Below the pieces are notes generated by a model. It saw only the letters and a program-made list of their open reading frames with translations, did no database searches and was not told the DNA's origin. Position numbers and translations under genes: made by a program. DNA of 64,000 bases from Calendula officinalis (lineage: Eukaryota; Streptophyta; Magnoliopsida; Asterales; Asteraceae): assembly GCA_963853835.1 (NCBI GenBank), contig OY970829.1, forward strand, positions 31,769,764 to 31,833,763, given 5' to 3'. Below, in pieces: positions 8,890-21,305 of the stretch (its first letter is position 1; each line of letters begins with the position of its first letter).

Positions 8890-9008
8890 GGGGTGCAACA
8901 CGAGGACTTCCCAGGGGGTCACCCATCCTAGTACTACTCTCGCCCAAGCACGCTTAACTGCGGAGTTCTGATGGGATCCGATGCATTAGTGCTGGTATGA
9001 TCGGACCC
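8890..9008 (-). rRNA. 5S rRNA: 5S rRNA
   Basis: Carries C28U and G5C. Confidence 0.95.

Positions 9009-9232
9009 GAAATATGTCCCGCTCTTTATTATCTTATACACCAACAGTGTTGCATGCTAGGAAGGCTAAATATGTGCTAAGGAGCCAAACGGCCCAACCG
9101 TGCGCCACCCGCCGTCTCCTAGCCCCGGCAGGCCCACGTCCTCCCCCGCACGCCCGTCCACTTGTTCACGCACCACCCACGGTCGCAACCGTGACCACCC
9201 CGGGACGCAGGGGAAAAAACGAAACAAAAAGA

Positions 9233-9351
9233 GGGGTGCAACACGAGGACTTCCCAGGGGGTCACCCATCCTAGTACTATTCTCGCCCAAGCACGCTTAA
9301 CTGCGGAGTTCTGATGGGATCCGGTGCATTAGTGCTGGTATGATCGCACCC
9233..9351 (-). rRNA. 5S rRNA: 5S rRNA
   Basis: Carries G72A at the edge of the intermediate element. Confidence 0.96.

Positions 9352-9585
9352 GAAATATGTCCCGCTCTTTATTATCTTATACACCAACAGTGTTGCATGC
9401 TAGGAAGGCTAAACATGTGCTAAGGAGCCAAACGGCCCAACCGTGCGCCACCCGCCGTCTCCTAGCCCCGGCAGGCCCACGTTCCCAGGCCCTCCCCCGC
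9501 ACGCCCGTCCCCTTGTTCACGCACCACCCACGGTCGCAACCGTGACTACCCCGGGACGCAGGGGAAAAAAAACGAAACAAAAAGA

Positions 9586-9704
9586 GGGGTGCAACACGAG
9601 GACTTCCCAGGGGGTCACCCATCCTAGTACTACTCTCGCCCAAGCACGCTTAACTGCGGAGTTCTGATGCGATGCGGTGCATTAGTGCTGGTATAATCGC
9701 ACAC
9586..9704 (-). rRNA. 5S rRNA: 5S rRNA, class G
   Basis: Carries C35G, G31C, C10U and G2U (class G); the BamHI sequence is lost. Confidence 0.95.

Positions 9705-9936
9705 AAAATATGTCCCGCTCTTTATTATCTTATACACCAACAGTGTTGCGTGCTAGGAAGGCTAAACATGTGCTAAGGAGCCAAACGACCCAACCGTGCG
9801 CCACCCGCTGTCTCCTAGCCCCGGCAGGCCCACGTCCTCACGCCCTCCCCCGCACGCTCGTCCCCTTGTTCACGCACCACCCACGGTCGCAACCGTGACC
9901 ACCCCGTGACACAGGGAAAAAAACAAAACAAAAAGA

Positions 9937-10055
9937 GGGGTGCAACACGAGGACTTCCCAGGGGGTCACCAATCCTAGTACTACTCTCGCCCAAGCACGC
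10001 TTAACTGCGGAGTTCTGATGGGATCCGGTGCATTAGTGCTGGTATGATCGCACCC
9937..10055 (-). rRNA. 5S rRNA: 5S rRNA, class H
   Basis: Carries G85U (C box). Confidence 0.95.

Positions 10056-10275
10056 GAAATATGTCCCGCTCTTTATTATCTTATACACCAACAGTGTTGA
10101 ATGCTAGGAAGGCTAAACATGTGCTAAGGAGCAAAACGACCCAACCGTCTCCTAGCCCCGGCAGGCCCACGTCCTCACGCCCTCCCCCGCACGCCCGTCC
10201 CCTTGTTCACGCACCACTCACGGTCGCAACCGTGACCACCCCGGGACGCAGGGGGAAAAAAACGAAACAAAAAGA

Positions 10276-10394
10276 GGGGTGCAAAACGAGGACTTCCCAG
10301 GGGGTCACCCATCCTAGTACTACTCTCGCCCAAGCACGCTTAACTGAGGAGTTCTGATGGGATCCGGTGCATTAGTGCTGGTATGATCGCACCC
10276..10394 (-). rRNA. 5S rRNA: 5S rRNA, class I
   Basis: Carries G110U and G48U. Confidence 0.95.

Positions 10395-10627
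10395 AAAATA
10401 TGTCCTGCTCTTTTTTATCTTATACACCAACAGTGTTGCATGCTAGGAAGGCTAAACATGTGCTAAGGGGCCAAACTGCCCAACCGTGCGCCACCCGCCG
10501 TCTCCTAGCCCCGACAGGCCCACGTCCCCACGCCCTCCCCCGCACGCTCGTCCCCTTGTTCACGCACCACCCACGGTCGCAACTGTGACCACCCCGGGAC
10601 GCAGGGGAAAAAAACGAAACAAAAAGA

Positions 10628-10746
10628 GAGGTGCAACACAAGGACTTCCCAGGGGGTCACCCATCCTAGTACTACTCTCGCCCAAGCACGCTTAACTGCA
10701 GAGTTCTGATGGGATCCGGTGCATTAGTGCTGGTATGATCGCACCC
10628..10746 (-). rRNA. 5S rRNA: 5S rRNA
   Basis: Carries C118U, C107U and C47U. Confidence 0.95.

Positions 10747-10979
10747 GAAATATGTCCCGCTCTTTATTGTCTTATACACCAACCGTGTTGCATGCTAAGA
10801 TGGCTAAACATGTGCTAAGGAGCCAAACGACCCAACCGTGCGCCACCCGCCGTCTCCTAGCCCCGGCAGGCCCACGTTCCCACGCCCTCCCCCGCACGCC
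10901 CGTCCCCTTGTTCACGCACCACCCACGGTCACAACCGTGACCACCCCGGGACGCAGGGGAAAAAAACGAAACAAAAAGA

Positions 10980-11096
10980 GGGGTGCAACACGAGGACTTC
11001 CCAGGGGTCACCCATCCTAGTACTACTCTCGCCCAAGCACGCTTAACTGCGGAGTTCTGATGGGATCCGATGCCTTAGTGCTGGTATGATCGCACC
10980..11096 (-). rRNA. 5S rRNA: 5S rRNA, 117 nt, class S
   Basis: One C of the 91-95 run and one 5' G are missing; also C28U and U24G. Same haplotype at 21657 and 25854. Confidence 0.92.

Positions 11097-11328
11097 GACA
11101 TATGTCCCGCTCTTTATTATCTTATACACCAACAGTGTTGCATGTTAGGAAGGCTAAACATGTGCTAAGGGGCCAAACGGCCCAACCGTGCGCCACCCCC
11201 CGTCTCCTAGCCCCGGCAGGCCCACGTCGCCACGCCCTCCCCCGCACGCTCGTCCCCTTGTTCACGCACCACCCACGGTCGCAAGCGTGACCACTTCGGG
11301 ACGCAGGGAAAAAAACGAAACAAAAAGA

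Positions 11329-11447
11329 GGGGTGCAACACGAGGACTTCCAAGGGGGTCACCCATCCTAGTAGTACTCTCGCCCAAGCACGCTTAACTGC
11401 TGAGTTCTGATGGGATCCGATGCAATAGTGCTGGTATGATCGCACCC
11329..11447 (-). rRNA. 5S rRNA: 5S rRNA, class E
   Basis: Carries G75C, C47A, C28U and A23U (class E) plus G97U. Confidence 0.95.

Positions 11448-11679
11448 GAAATATGTCCCGCTCTTTATTATCTTATACACCAACAGTGTTGCATGCTAGA
11501 AAGGCTAAACATGTGCTAAGGAGCCAAACGGCCCAACCGTGCGCCACCCCCCGTCTCCTAGCCCCGACAGGCCCACGTCCCCACGCCCTCCCCCGCACGC
11601 TCGTCCCCTTGTTCACGCACCACCCACGGTCGCAACCGTGACCACTTCGGGACGCAGGGAAAAAAACGAAACAAAAAGA

Positions 11680-11798
11680 GGGGTGCAACACGAGGACTTC
11701 CCAGGGGGTCACCCATCCTAGTACTACTCTCGCCCAAGCACGCTTAACTGCGGAGTTCTGATGGGATCCGGTGAATTAGTGCTGTTATGATCGCACAC
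11680..11798 (-). rRNA. 5S rRNA: 5S rRNA, class F
   Basis: Carries G25U and C14A (class F) plus G2U. Confidence 0.95.

Positions 11799-12030
11799 GA
11801 AATATGTCCCGCTCTTTATTATCTTATACACCAACAGTGTTGCATGCTTGGAAGGCTAAACATGTGCTAAGGGGCCAAACGGCCCAACCGTGCGCCACCC
11901 CCCGTCTCCTAGCCCCGGCAGGCCCACGTCGCCACGCCCTCCCCCGCACGCTCGTCCCCTTGTTCACGCACCACCCACGGTCGCAACCGTGACCACTTCG
12001 GGACGCAGGGAAAAAAACGAAACAAAAAGA

Positions 12031-12149
12031 GGGGTGCAACACGAGGACTTCCAAGGGGGTCACCCATCCTAGTACTACTCTCGTCCAAGCACGCTTAGCT
12101 GCGGAGTTCTGATGGGATCCGATGCATTAGTGCTGGTATGATCGCACCC
12031..12149 (-). rRNA. 5S rRNA: 5S rRNA, class J
   Basis: Carries G97U, G66A, U52C (A box) and C28U. Confidence 0.95.

Positions 12150-12367
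12150 GAAATATGTCCCGCTCTTTATTATCTTATACACCAACAGTGTTGCATGCTA
12201 GGAAGGCTAAACATGTGCTAAGGAGCCAAACGGCCCAACCGTGCGCCACCCACCGTCTCCTAGCCCCGGCAGGCCCACGTTCCCACGCACGTCTCCTTGT
12301 TCACGCACCACCCACGGTCGCAACCGTGACCACCCCGGGACGCAGGGGAAAAAACGAAACAAAAAGA

Positions 12368-12486
12368 GGGGTGCAACACGAGGACTTCCAAGGGGGTCAC
12401 CCATCCTAGTACTACTCTCGCCCAAGCACGCTTAACTGCGGAGTTCTGATGGGATCCGGTGCATTAGTGCTGGTATGATCGCACCG
12368..12486 (-). rRNA. 5S rRNA: 5S rRNA, class L
   Basis: Carries G97U and G1C; the predicted first nucleotide is C. Confidence 0.95.

Positions 12487-12718
12487 GAAATATGTCCCGC
12501 TCTTTATTATCTTATACACCAACAGTGTTGCATGCTAGGAAGGCTAAACATGTGCTAAGGAGCCAAACGGCCCAACCGTGCGCCACCCGCCGTCTCCGAG
12601 CCCCGGCAGGCCCACGTTCCCACGCCCTCCCCCGCACACCCGTCCCCTTGTTCACGCACCACCCACGGTCGCAACCGTGACCACCCCGGGACGCAGGGGA
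12701 AAAAACGAAACAAAAAGA

Positions 12719-12837
12719 GGGGTGCAACACGAGGACTTCCCAGGGGGTCACCCATCCTAGTACTACTCTCGCCCAAGCGCGCTTAACTGCGGAGTTCTGA
12801 TGGGATCCGGTGCATTAGTGCTGGTATGATCGCACCC
12719..12837 (-). rRNA. 5S rRNA: 5S rRNA
   Basis: Carries U59C (A box). The upstream box reads TATAAT. Confidence 0.96.

Positions 12838-13070
12838 GAAATATGTCCCGCTCTTTATTATATTATACACCAACAGTGTTGCATGCTAGGAAGGCTAAAC
12901 ATGTGCTAAGGGGCCAAACGGCCCAACCGTGCGCCACCCCCCGTCTCCTAGCCCCGGCATGCCCACGTCGCTACGCCCTCCCCCGCACGCTCGTCCCCTT
13001 GTTCACGCACCACCCACGGTCGCAACCGTGACCACCCCGGGACGCAGGGAAAAAAAGCGAAACAAAAAGA

Positions 13071-13189
13071 GGGGTGCAACACGAGGACTTCCAAGGGGGT
13101 CACCCATCCTAGTACTACTCTCGTCCAAGCACACTTAACTGCGGAGTTCCTATGGGATCCGATGCATTAGTGCTGGTATGATCGCACCC
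13071..13189 (-). rRNA. 5S rRNA: 5S rRNA, class J, divergent
   Basis: Six changes: G97U, G66A, C57U (A box), A40G, C39A, C28U. Confidence 0.93.

Positions 13190-13407
13190 GAAATATGTCC
13201 CGCTCTTTATTATCTTATACACCAACAGTGTTGCATGCTAGGAAGGCTAAACATGTGCTAAGGAGCCAAACGGCCCAACCGTGCGCCACCCGCCGTCTAC
13301 TAGCCCCGGCAGGCTCATGTTCCCACGCCTGTCTCCTTGTTCACGCACCACCCACGGTCGCAACCGTGACAACCCCGGGACGCAGGGGAAAAAACGAAAC
13401 AAAAAGA

Positions 13408-13526
13408 GGGGTGCAACACGAGGACTTCCCAGGGGGTCACCCATCCTAGTACTACTCTCGCCCAAGCACGCTTAACTGCGGAGTTCTGATGGGATCCGGT
13501 GCATTAGTGCTGGTATGATCGCACCG
13408..13526 (-). rRNA. 5S rRNA: 5S rRNA, class L
   Basis: Carries G1C only. Confidence 0.96.

Positions 13527-13758
13527 GAAATATGTCCCGCTCTTTATTATGTTATACACCAACAGTGTTGCATGCTAGGAAGGCTAAACATGTGCTAAGG
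13601 AGCCAAACGGCCCAACCGTGCGCCACCCGCCGTCTCCGAGCCCCGGCAGGCCCACGTTCCCAGGCCCTCCCCCGCACACCCGTCCCCTTATTCACGCACC
13701 ACCCACGGTCACAACCGTGACTACCCCGGGACGCAGGGGGAAAAACGAAACAAAAAGA

Positions 13759-13877
13759 GGGGTGCAACACGAGGACTTCCCAGGGGGTCACCCATCCTAG
13801 TACTACTCTCGCCCAAGCACGCTTTACTGCGGAGTTCTGATGGGATCCGGTGCATTAGTGCTGGTATGATCGCACAT
13759..13877 (-). rRNA. 5S rRNA: 5S rRNA
   Basis: Carries U53A (A box), G2U and G1A. Confidence 0.94.

Positions 13878-14108
13878 AAAATATGTCCCGCTCTTTATTA
13901 TCTTATACACCAACAGTGTTGCATGCTAGAAGGCTAAACATGTGCTAAGGAGCCAACGGCCCAACCGTGCGCCACCCGCCGTCTCCTAGCCCCGGCAGGC
14001 CCACGTCCCCACGCCCTCACCCGCACACCCGTCCCCTTGTTCACGCACCACCCACGGTCGCAACCGTGACCACCCCGGGACGCAGGGGAAAAAAACGAAA
14101 CAAAAAGA

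Positions 14109-14227
14109 GGGGTGCAACACGAGGACTTCCAAGGGGGTCACCCATCCTAGTACTACTCTCGCCCAAGCACGCTTAACTGCGGAGTTCTGATGGGATCCGG
14201 TGCATTAGTGCTGGTATGATCAGACCC
14109..14227 (-). rRNA. 5S rRNA: 5S rRNA
   Basis: Carries G97U, C6U and G5C. Confidence 0.95.

Positions 14228-14460
14228 GAAATATGTCTCGCTCTTTATTATCTTATACACCAACAGTGTTGCATGCTAGGAAGGCTGAACATGTGCTAAG
14301 GAGCCAAACGGCCCAACCGTGCGCCACCCGCCGTCTCCTAGCCCCGGCAGGCCCACGTCCCCACGCCCTTCCCCGCACGCCCGTCCCATTGTTCACGCAC
14401 CACCCACGGTCGCAACCGTGACCACCCCGGGACGTAGGGGAAAAAAACGAAACAAAAAGA

Positions 14461-14579
14461 GGGGTGCAACACGAGGACTTCCCAGGGGGTCACCCATCCT
14501 ATTACTACTCTCGCCCAAGCACGCTTAACTGCGGAGTTCTGATGGGATCCGATGCATTAGTGCTGGTATGATGGCACCC
14461..14579 (-). 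rRNA. 5S rRNA: 5S rRNA
   Basis: Carries C78A, C28U and G7C. Confidence 0.95.

Positions 14580-14811
14580 GAAATATGTCCCGCTCTTTAT
14601 TATCTTATACACCAACAGTGTTGCATGCTAGGAAGGCTAAACATGTGCTAAGGAGCCAAACGGCCCAACCGTGCGCCACCCGCCGTCTCCTAGCCCCGGC
14701 AGGCCCACGTTCCCACGCCCTCACCCGCACGCCCGTCCCTTGTTCACGCACCACCCACGGTCGCAACCGTGACCACCCCGGGACGCAGGGGAAAAAAACG
14801 AAACAAAAAGA

Positions 14812-14889
14812 GGGGTGCAACACGACGACTTCCCAGGGGGTCACCCATCTGATGGGATCCGGTGCATTAGTGCTGGTATGATCGGACCC
14812..14889 (-). pseudogene. 5S rRNA pseudogene, 41-nt internal deletion (class D)
   Basis: Nucleotides 41-81 are missing. This removes the whole A box and intermediate element and the first bases of the C box, so TFIIIA/TFIIIC binding should be lost. 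C105G and G5C accompany the deletion in every class D copy. Promoter and T-runs outside the gene remain. Confidence 0.95.

Positions 14890-15123
14890 GAAATATGTCC
14901 CGCTCTTTATTATCTTATACACCAACAGTGTTGCATGCTAGGAAGGCTAAACATGTGCTAAGGAGCCAAACGGCCCAACCGTGCGCCACCCGCCGTCTCC
15001 TAGCCCCCCGGCAGGCCCACGTCCCCACGCCCTCCCCCGCACGCCCGTCCCCTTGTTCACGCACCACCCACGGTCGCAACCGTGACCACACCGGGACGCA
15101 GGGGAAAAAACGAAACAAAAAGA

Positions 15124-15242
15124 GGGGTGCAACACGAGGACTTCCCAGGGGGTCACCCATCCTAGTACTACTCTCGCCCAAGCACGCTTAACTGCGGAGT
15201 TCTGATGGGATCCGGTGCATTAGTGCTGGTATGATCGCACCC
15124..15242 (-). rRNA. 5S rRNA: 5S rRNA, consensus copy
   Basis: No change from consensus. Confidence 0.97.

Positions 15243-15475
15243 GAAATATGACCCGCTCTTTATTATCTTATACACCAACAGTGTTGCATGCTAGGAAGGC
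15301 TAAACATGTGCTAAGGAGCCAAACGGCCCAACCGTGCGCCACCCGCCGTCTCCTAGCCCCGGCAGGCCCACGTCCCCACGCCCTCCCCCGCACGCCCGTC
15401 CCCTTGTTCACGCACCGCCCACGGTCGTAACCGTGACCACCCCGGGACGCAGGGGAAAAAAACGAAACAAAAAGA

Positions 15476-15594
15476 GGGGTGCAACACGAGGACTTCCCAG
15501 GGGGTCACCCATCCTAGTACTACTCTCGCCCAAGCACGCTTAACTGCGGAGTCCTGATGGGATCCGGTGCATTAGTGCTGGTATGATCGCACCC
15476..15594 (-). rRNA. 5S rRNA: 5S rRNA, class Q
   Basis: Carries A42G. The upstream box is TGTAAG, a linkage seen in all class Q copies. Confidence 0.95.

Positions 15595-15827
15595 GAAATA
15601 TGACCCGCTCTTTATTATCTTACACACCAACAGTGTTGCATGCTAGGAAGGCTAAACATGTGCTAAGGGTCCAAACGGCCCAACCGTGCGCCACCCGCCG
15701 TCTCCTAGCCCCGGCAGGCCCACGTCCCCACGCCCTCCCCCGCACGCTCGTCCCCTTGTTCACGCACCACCCACGGTCGCAACCTCTACCACCCCGGGAC
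15801 GCATGGGAAAAAAACGAAACAAAAAGA

Positions 15828-15946
15828 GGGGTGCAACACGAGGACTTCCCAGGGGGTCAACCATCCTAGTACTACTCTCGCTCTAGCACGCTTAACTGCG
15901 GAGTTCTGATGGGATCCGGTGCATTAGTGCTGGTATGATCGCACCC
15828..15946 (-). rRNA. 5S rRNA: 5S rRNA, class M
   Basis: Carries G87U (C box), G65A and U63A (A box). Confidence 0.94.

Positions 15947-16180
15947 GAAATATGTCCCGCTCTTTATTATCTTATACACCAACAGTGTTGCATGATAGGA
16001 AGGCTAAACATGTGCTAAGGAGCCAAACGGCCCAACCGTGCGCCACCCGCCGTCTCCTAGCCCCGGCAGGCCCACGTTCCCACGCCCTCCCCCGCACGCC
16101 CGTCCCCGTGTTCACGCACCACCCACGGTCGCAACCGTGACCACCCCGGGACGCAGGGGAAAAAAAACGAAACAAAAAGA

Positions 16181-16299
16181 GGGGTGCAACACGAGGACTT
16201 CCCAGGGGGTCACCCATCCTAGTACTACTCTCGCCCAAGCACGCTTAACTGCGGAGTTCTGATGGGATCCGGTGCATAAGTGCTGGTATGATCGCACAA
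16181..16299 (-). rRNA. 5S rRNA: 5S rRNA
   Basis: Carries A22U, G2U and G1U. Confidence 0.95.

Positions 16300-16532
16300 G
16301 AAATATGTCCCGCTCTTTATTATCTTATACACCAACAGTGTTGCATGCTAGGAAGGCTAAACATGTGCTAAGGAGCCAAACGGCCCAACCGTGCGCCACC
16401 CGCCGTCTCCTAGCCCCGGCAGGCCCACGTCCCCAGGCCCTCCCCCGCACGCCCGTCCCCTTGTTCACGCACCACCCACGGTCGCAACCGTGACCACCCC
16501 GGGACGCAGGGGAAAAAAACGAAACAAAAAGA

Positions 16533-16651
16533 GGCGTGCAACACGAGGACTTCCCAGGGGGTAACCCATCCTAGTACTACTCTCGCCCAAGCACGCTTAA
16601 CTGCGGAGTTCTGATGGGATCCGGTGCATTAGTGCTGGTATGATCGGACCC
16533..16651 (-). rRNA. 5S rRNA: 5S rRNA, class N
   Basis: Carries C117G, G89U (C box) and G5C. Confidence 0.95.

Positions 16652-16884
16652 GAAATATGTCCCGCTCTTTATTATCTTATACACCAACAGTGTTGCATGC
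16701 TAGGAAGGCTAAACATGTGCTAAGGAGCCAAACGGCCCAACCGTGCGCCACCCGCCGTCTCCTAGCCCCGGCAGGCCCACGTCCCCACGCCTTCCCCCGC
16801 ACGCCCGTCCCCTTGTTCACGCACCACCCACGGTCGCAACCGTGACCACCCCGGGACGCAGGGGAAAAAAACGAAACAAAAAGA

Positions 16885-17003
16885 GGGGTGCAACACGAGG
16901 ACTTCCCAGGGGGTCACCCATCCTAGTACTACTCTCGCCCAAGCACGCTTAACTGCGGAGTTCTGATGGGATCCGGTGCATTAGTGCTGGTATGATCGCA
17001 CCA
16885..17003 (-). rRNA. 5S rRNA: 5S rRNA
   Basis: Carries G1U only. Confidence 0.96.

Positions 17004-17235
17004 GAAATATGTCCCGCTCTGTATTATCTTGTACACCAACAGTGTTGCATGCTAGGAAGGCTAAACATGTGCTAAGGAGCCAAACGGCCCAACCGTGCGC
17101 CACCCGCCGTCTCCTAGCCCCGGCAGGCCCACGTTCCCACGCCCTCCCCCGCACGCCCGTCCCTTGTTCACGCACCACCCACGGTCGCAACCGTGACCAC
17201 CCCGGGACGCAGGGGAAAAAAACGAAACAAAAAGA

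Positions 17236-17313
17236 GGGGTGCAACACGACGACTTCCCAGGGGGTCACCCACCTGATGGGATCCGGTGCATTAGTGCTGG
17301 TATGATCAGACCC
17236..17313 (-). pseudogene. 5S rRNA pseudogene, class D deletion
   Basis: Lacks nt 41-81; also C105G, A83G, C6U and G5C. Confidence 0.95.

Positions 17314-17545
17314 GAAATATGTCCCGCTCTTTATTATCTTATACACCAACAGTGTTGCATGCTAGGAAGGCTAAACATGTGCTAAGGAGCCAAACGGCCC
17401 AACCGTGCGCCACCCGCCGTCTCCTAGCCCCGGCAGGCCCACGTCCCCACGCCCTCCCCCGCACGCCCGTCCCCTTGTTCACGCACCACCCACGGTCGCA
17501 ACCGTGACCACCCCGGGACGCAGGGGAAAAAACGAAATAAAAAGA

Positions 17546-17664
17546 GGGGTGCAACACGAGGACTTCCCAGGAGGTCACCAATCCTAGTACTACTCTCGCC
17601 CAAGCACGCTTAACTGCGGAGTTCTGATGGGATCCGGTGCATTAGTGCTGGTATGATCGCACCC
17546..17664 (-). 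rRNA. 5S rRNA: 5S rRNA
   Basis: Carries C93U and G85U (C box). C93U gives the CCUCC form common in other plants. Confidence 0.95.

Positions 17665-17846
17665 GAAATATATCCCGCTCTTTATTATCTTATACACCAA
17701 CAGTGTTGCATGCTAGGAAGGCTAAACATGTGCTAAGGAGCCAAACGGCCCAACCGTGCGCCACCCGTCGTCTCCTTGTTCACGCACCACCCACGGTCGC
17801 AACCGTGACCACCCCGGGACGCAGGGGAAAAAACGAAACAAAAAGA

Positions 17847-17965
17847 GGGGTGCAACACGAGGACTTCCAAGGGGGTCACCCATCCTAGTACTACTCTCGC
17901 CCAAGCACGCTTAACTGCGGAGTTCTGATGGGATCCGGTGCATTAGTACTGGTATGATCGCACCG
17847..17965 (-). rRNA. 5S rRNA: 5S rRNA, class L
   Basis: Carries G97U, C18U and G1C. The spacer on its left (17665-17846) is 51 bp shorter than usual. Confidence 0.95.

Positions 17966-18197
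17966 GAAATATGTCCCGCTCTTTATTATCTTATACACCA
18001 ACAGTGTTGCATGCTAGGAAGGCTAAACATGTGCTAAGGAGCCAAACGGCCCAACCGTGCGCCACCCGCCGTCTCCGAGCCCCGGCAGGCCCACGTTCCC
18101 ACGCCCTCCTCCGCACACCCGTCCCCTTGTTCACGCACCACCCACGGTCGCAACCGTGACCACCCCGGGACGCAGGGGAAAAAACGAAACAAAAAGA

Positions 18198-18316
18198 GGG
18201 GTGCAACACGAGGACTTCCCAAGGGGTCAACCATCCTAGTACTACTCTCGCCCAAGCACGCTTAACTGCGGAGTTCTGATGGGATCCGGTGCATTAGTGC
18301 TGGTATGATCGCACCC
18198..18316 (-). rRNA. 5S rRNA: 5S rRNA
   Basis: Carries C95U and G87U (C box). The upstream box is TATAAT. Confidence 0.95.

Positions 18317-18549
18317 GAAATATGTCCCGCTCTTTATTATATTATACACCAACAGTGTTGCATGCTAGGAAGGCTAAACATGTGCTAAGGGGCCAAACGG
18401 CCCAACCGTGCGCCACCCCCCGTCTCCTAGCCCCGGCAGGCCCACGTCGCTACGCCCTCCCCCGCACGCTCGTCCCCTTGTTCACGCACCACCCACGGTC
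18501 GCAACCGTGACCACCCCGGGACGCAGGGAAAAAAAGCGAAACAAAAAGA

Positions 18550-18668
18550 GGGGTGCAACACGAGGACTTCCAAGGGGGTCACCCATCCTAGTACTACTCT
18601 CGTCCAAGCACGCTTAACTGCGGAGTTCTGATGGGATCCGATGCATTAGTGTTGGTATGATCGCACCC
18550..18668 (-). rRNA. 5S rRNA: 5S rRNA, class J
   Basis: Carries G97U, G66A, C28U and G17A. Confidence 0.95.

Positions 18669-18886
18669 GAAATATGTCCCGCTCTTTATTATCTTATACA
18701 CCAACAGTGTTGCATGCTAGGAAGGCTAAACATGTGCTAAGGAGCCAAACGGCCCAACCGTGCGCCACCCGCCGTCTCCTAGCCCCGGCAGGCTCATGTT
18801 CCCACGCCCGTCTCCTTGTTCACGCACCACCCACGGTCGCAACCGTGACCACCCCGGGACGCAGGGGAAAAAACGAAACAAAAAGA

Positions 18887-19005
18887 GGGGTGCAACACGA
18901 GGACTTCCCAGGGGGTCACCCATCCTAGTACTACTCTCGCCCAAGCACGCTTAACTGCGGAGTTCTGATGGGATCTGGTGCATTAGTGCTGGTATGATCG
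19001 CACCG
18887..19005 (-). rRNA. 5S rRNA: 5S rRNA, class L
   Basis: Carries G30A and G1C. Confidence 0.95.

Positions 19006-19239
19006 GAAATATGTCCCGCTCTTTATTATCTTATACACCAACAGTGTTGCATGCTAGGAAGGCTAAACATGTGCTAAGGAGCCAAACGGCCCAACCGTGC
19101 GCCACCCGCCGTCTCCGAGCCCCGGCAGGCCCACGTTCCCAGGCCCTCCCCCGCACACCCGTCCCCTTGTTCACGCACCACCCACGGTCACAACCGTGAC
19201 TACCCCGGGACGCAGGGGGAAAAAAACGAAACAAAAAGA

Positions 19240-19358
19240 GGGGTGCAACACGAGGACTTCCCAGGGGGTCACCCATCCTAGTACTACTCTCGCCCAAGCA
19301 CGCTTAACTGCGGAGTTCTGATGGGATCCGGTGCATTAGTGCTGGTATGATCGCACAC
19240..19358 (-). rRNA. 5S rRNA: 5S rRNA
   Basis: Carries G2U only. Confidence 0.96.

Positions 19359-19589
19359 AAAATATGTCCCGCTCTTTATTATCTTATACACCAACAGTGT
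19401 TGCATGCTAGAAGGCTAAACATGTGCTAAGGAGCCAACGGCCCAACCGTGCGCCACCCGCCGTCTCCTAGCCCCGGCAGGCCCACGTCCCCACGCCCTCC
19501 CCCGCACACCCGTCCCCTTGTTCACGCACCACCCACGGTCGCAACCGTGACCACCCCGGGACGCAGGGGAAAAAAACGAAACAAAAAGA

Positions 19590-19708
19590 GGGGTGCAACA
19601 CGAGGACTTCCAAGGGGGTCACCCATCCTAGTACTACTCTCGCCCAAGCACGCTTAACTGCGGAGTTCTGATGGGATCCGGTGCATTAGTGCTGGTATGA
19701 TCGGACCC
19590..19708 (-). rRNA. 5S rRNA: 5S rRNA
   Basis: Carries G97U and G5C. Confidence 0.95.

Positions 19709-19941
19709 GAAATATGTCCCGCTCTTTATTATCTTATACACCAACAGTGTTGCATGCTAGGAAGGCTAAACATGTGCTAAGGAGCCAAACGGCCCAACCG
19801 TGCGCCACCCGCCGTCTCCTAGCCCCAGCAGGCCCACGTCCCCACGCCCTCCCCCGCACGCCCGTCCCATTGTTCACGCACCACCCACGGTCGCAACCGT
19901 GACCACCCCGGGACGTAGGGGAAAAAAACGAAACAAAAAGA

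Positions 19942-20060
19942 GGGGTGCAACACGAGGACTTCCCAGGGGGTCACCCATCCTAGTACTACTCTCGCCCAAG
20001 CACGCTTAACTGCGGAGTTCTGATGGGATCCGGTGCATTAGTGCTGGTATGATGGCACCC
19942..20060 (-). rRNA. 5S rRNA: 5S rRNA
   Basis: Carries G7C only (helix I). Confidence 0.96.

Positions 20061-20292
20061 GAAATATGTCCCGCTCTTTATTATCTTATACACCAACAGT
20101 GTTGCATGCTAGGAAGGCTAAACATGTGCTAAGGAGCCAAACGGCCCAACCGTGCGCCACCCGCCGTCTCCTAGCCCCGGCAGGCCCACGTTCCCACGCC
20201 CTCCCCCGCACGCCCGTCCCTTGTTCACGCACCACCCACGGTCGCAACCGTGACCACCCCGGGACGCAGGGGAAAAAAACGAAACAAAAAGA

Positions 20293-20370
20293 GGGGTGCA
20301 ACACGACGACTTCCCAGGGGGTCACCCATCTGATGGGATCCGGTGCATTAGTGCTGGTATGATCGGACCC
20293..20370 (-). pseudogene. 5S rRNA pseudogene, class D deletion
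   Basis: Lacks nt 41-81; C105G and G5C. Segmental copy of 14812 (offset 5481 bp). Confidence 0.95.

Positions 20371-20602
20371 GAAATATGTCCCGCTCTTTATTATCTTATA
20401 CACCAACAGTGTTGCATGCTAGGAAGGCTAAACATGTGCTAAGGAGCCAAACGGCCCAACCGTGCGCCACCCGCCGTCTCCTAGCCCCGGCAGGCCCACG
20501 TCCCCACGCCCTCCCCCGCACGCCCGTCCCCTTGTTCACGCACCACCCACGGTCGCAACCGTGACCACACCGGGACGCAGGGGAAAAAACGAAACAAAAA
20601 GA

Positions 20603-20721
20603 GGGGTGCAACACGAGGACTTCCCAGGGGGTCACCCATCCTTGTACTACTCTCGCCCAAGCACGCTTAACTGCGGAGTTCTGATGGGATCCGGTGCATT
20701 AGTGCTGGTATGATCGCACCC
20603..20721 (-). rRNA. 5S rRNA: 5S rRNA
   Basis: Carries U79A. Confidence 0.96.

Positions 20722-20954
20722 GAAATATGACCCGCTCTTTATTATCTTATACACCAACAGTGTTGCATGCTAGGAAGGCTAAACATGTGCTAAGGAGCCA
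20801 AACGGCCCAACCGTGCGCCACCCGCCGTCTCCTAGCCCCGGCAGGCCCACGTCCCCACGCCCTCCCCCGCACGCCCGTCCCCTTGTTCACGCACCGCCCA
20901 CGGTCGTAACCGTGGCCACCCCGGGACGCAGGGGAAAAAAACGAAACAAAAAGA

Positions 20955-21073
20955 GGGGTGCATCACGAGGACTTCCCAGGGGGTCACCCATCCTAGTACT
21001 ACTCTCGCCCAAGCACGTTTAACTGCGGAGTCCTGATGGGATCCGGTGCATTAGTGCTGGTATGATCGCACCC
20955..21073 (-). rRNA. 5S rRNA: 5S rRNA, class Q
   Basis: Carries U111A, G56A (A box) and A42G; upstream TGTAAG. Confidence 0.94.
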
Positions 21074-21305
21074 GAAATATGACCCGCTCTTTATTATCTT
21101 ACACACCAACAGTGTTGCATGCTAGGAAGGCTAAACATGTGCTAAGGGCCCAAACGGCCCAACCGTGCGCCACCCGCCGTCTCCTAGCCCCGGCAGGCCC
21201 ACGTCCCCACGCCCTCCCCCGCACGCTCGTCCCATTGTTCACGCACCGCCCACGGTCGTAACCGTGACCACCCCGGGACGCAGGGAAAAAAACGAAACAA
21301 AAAGA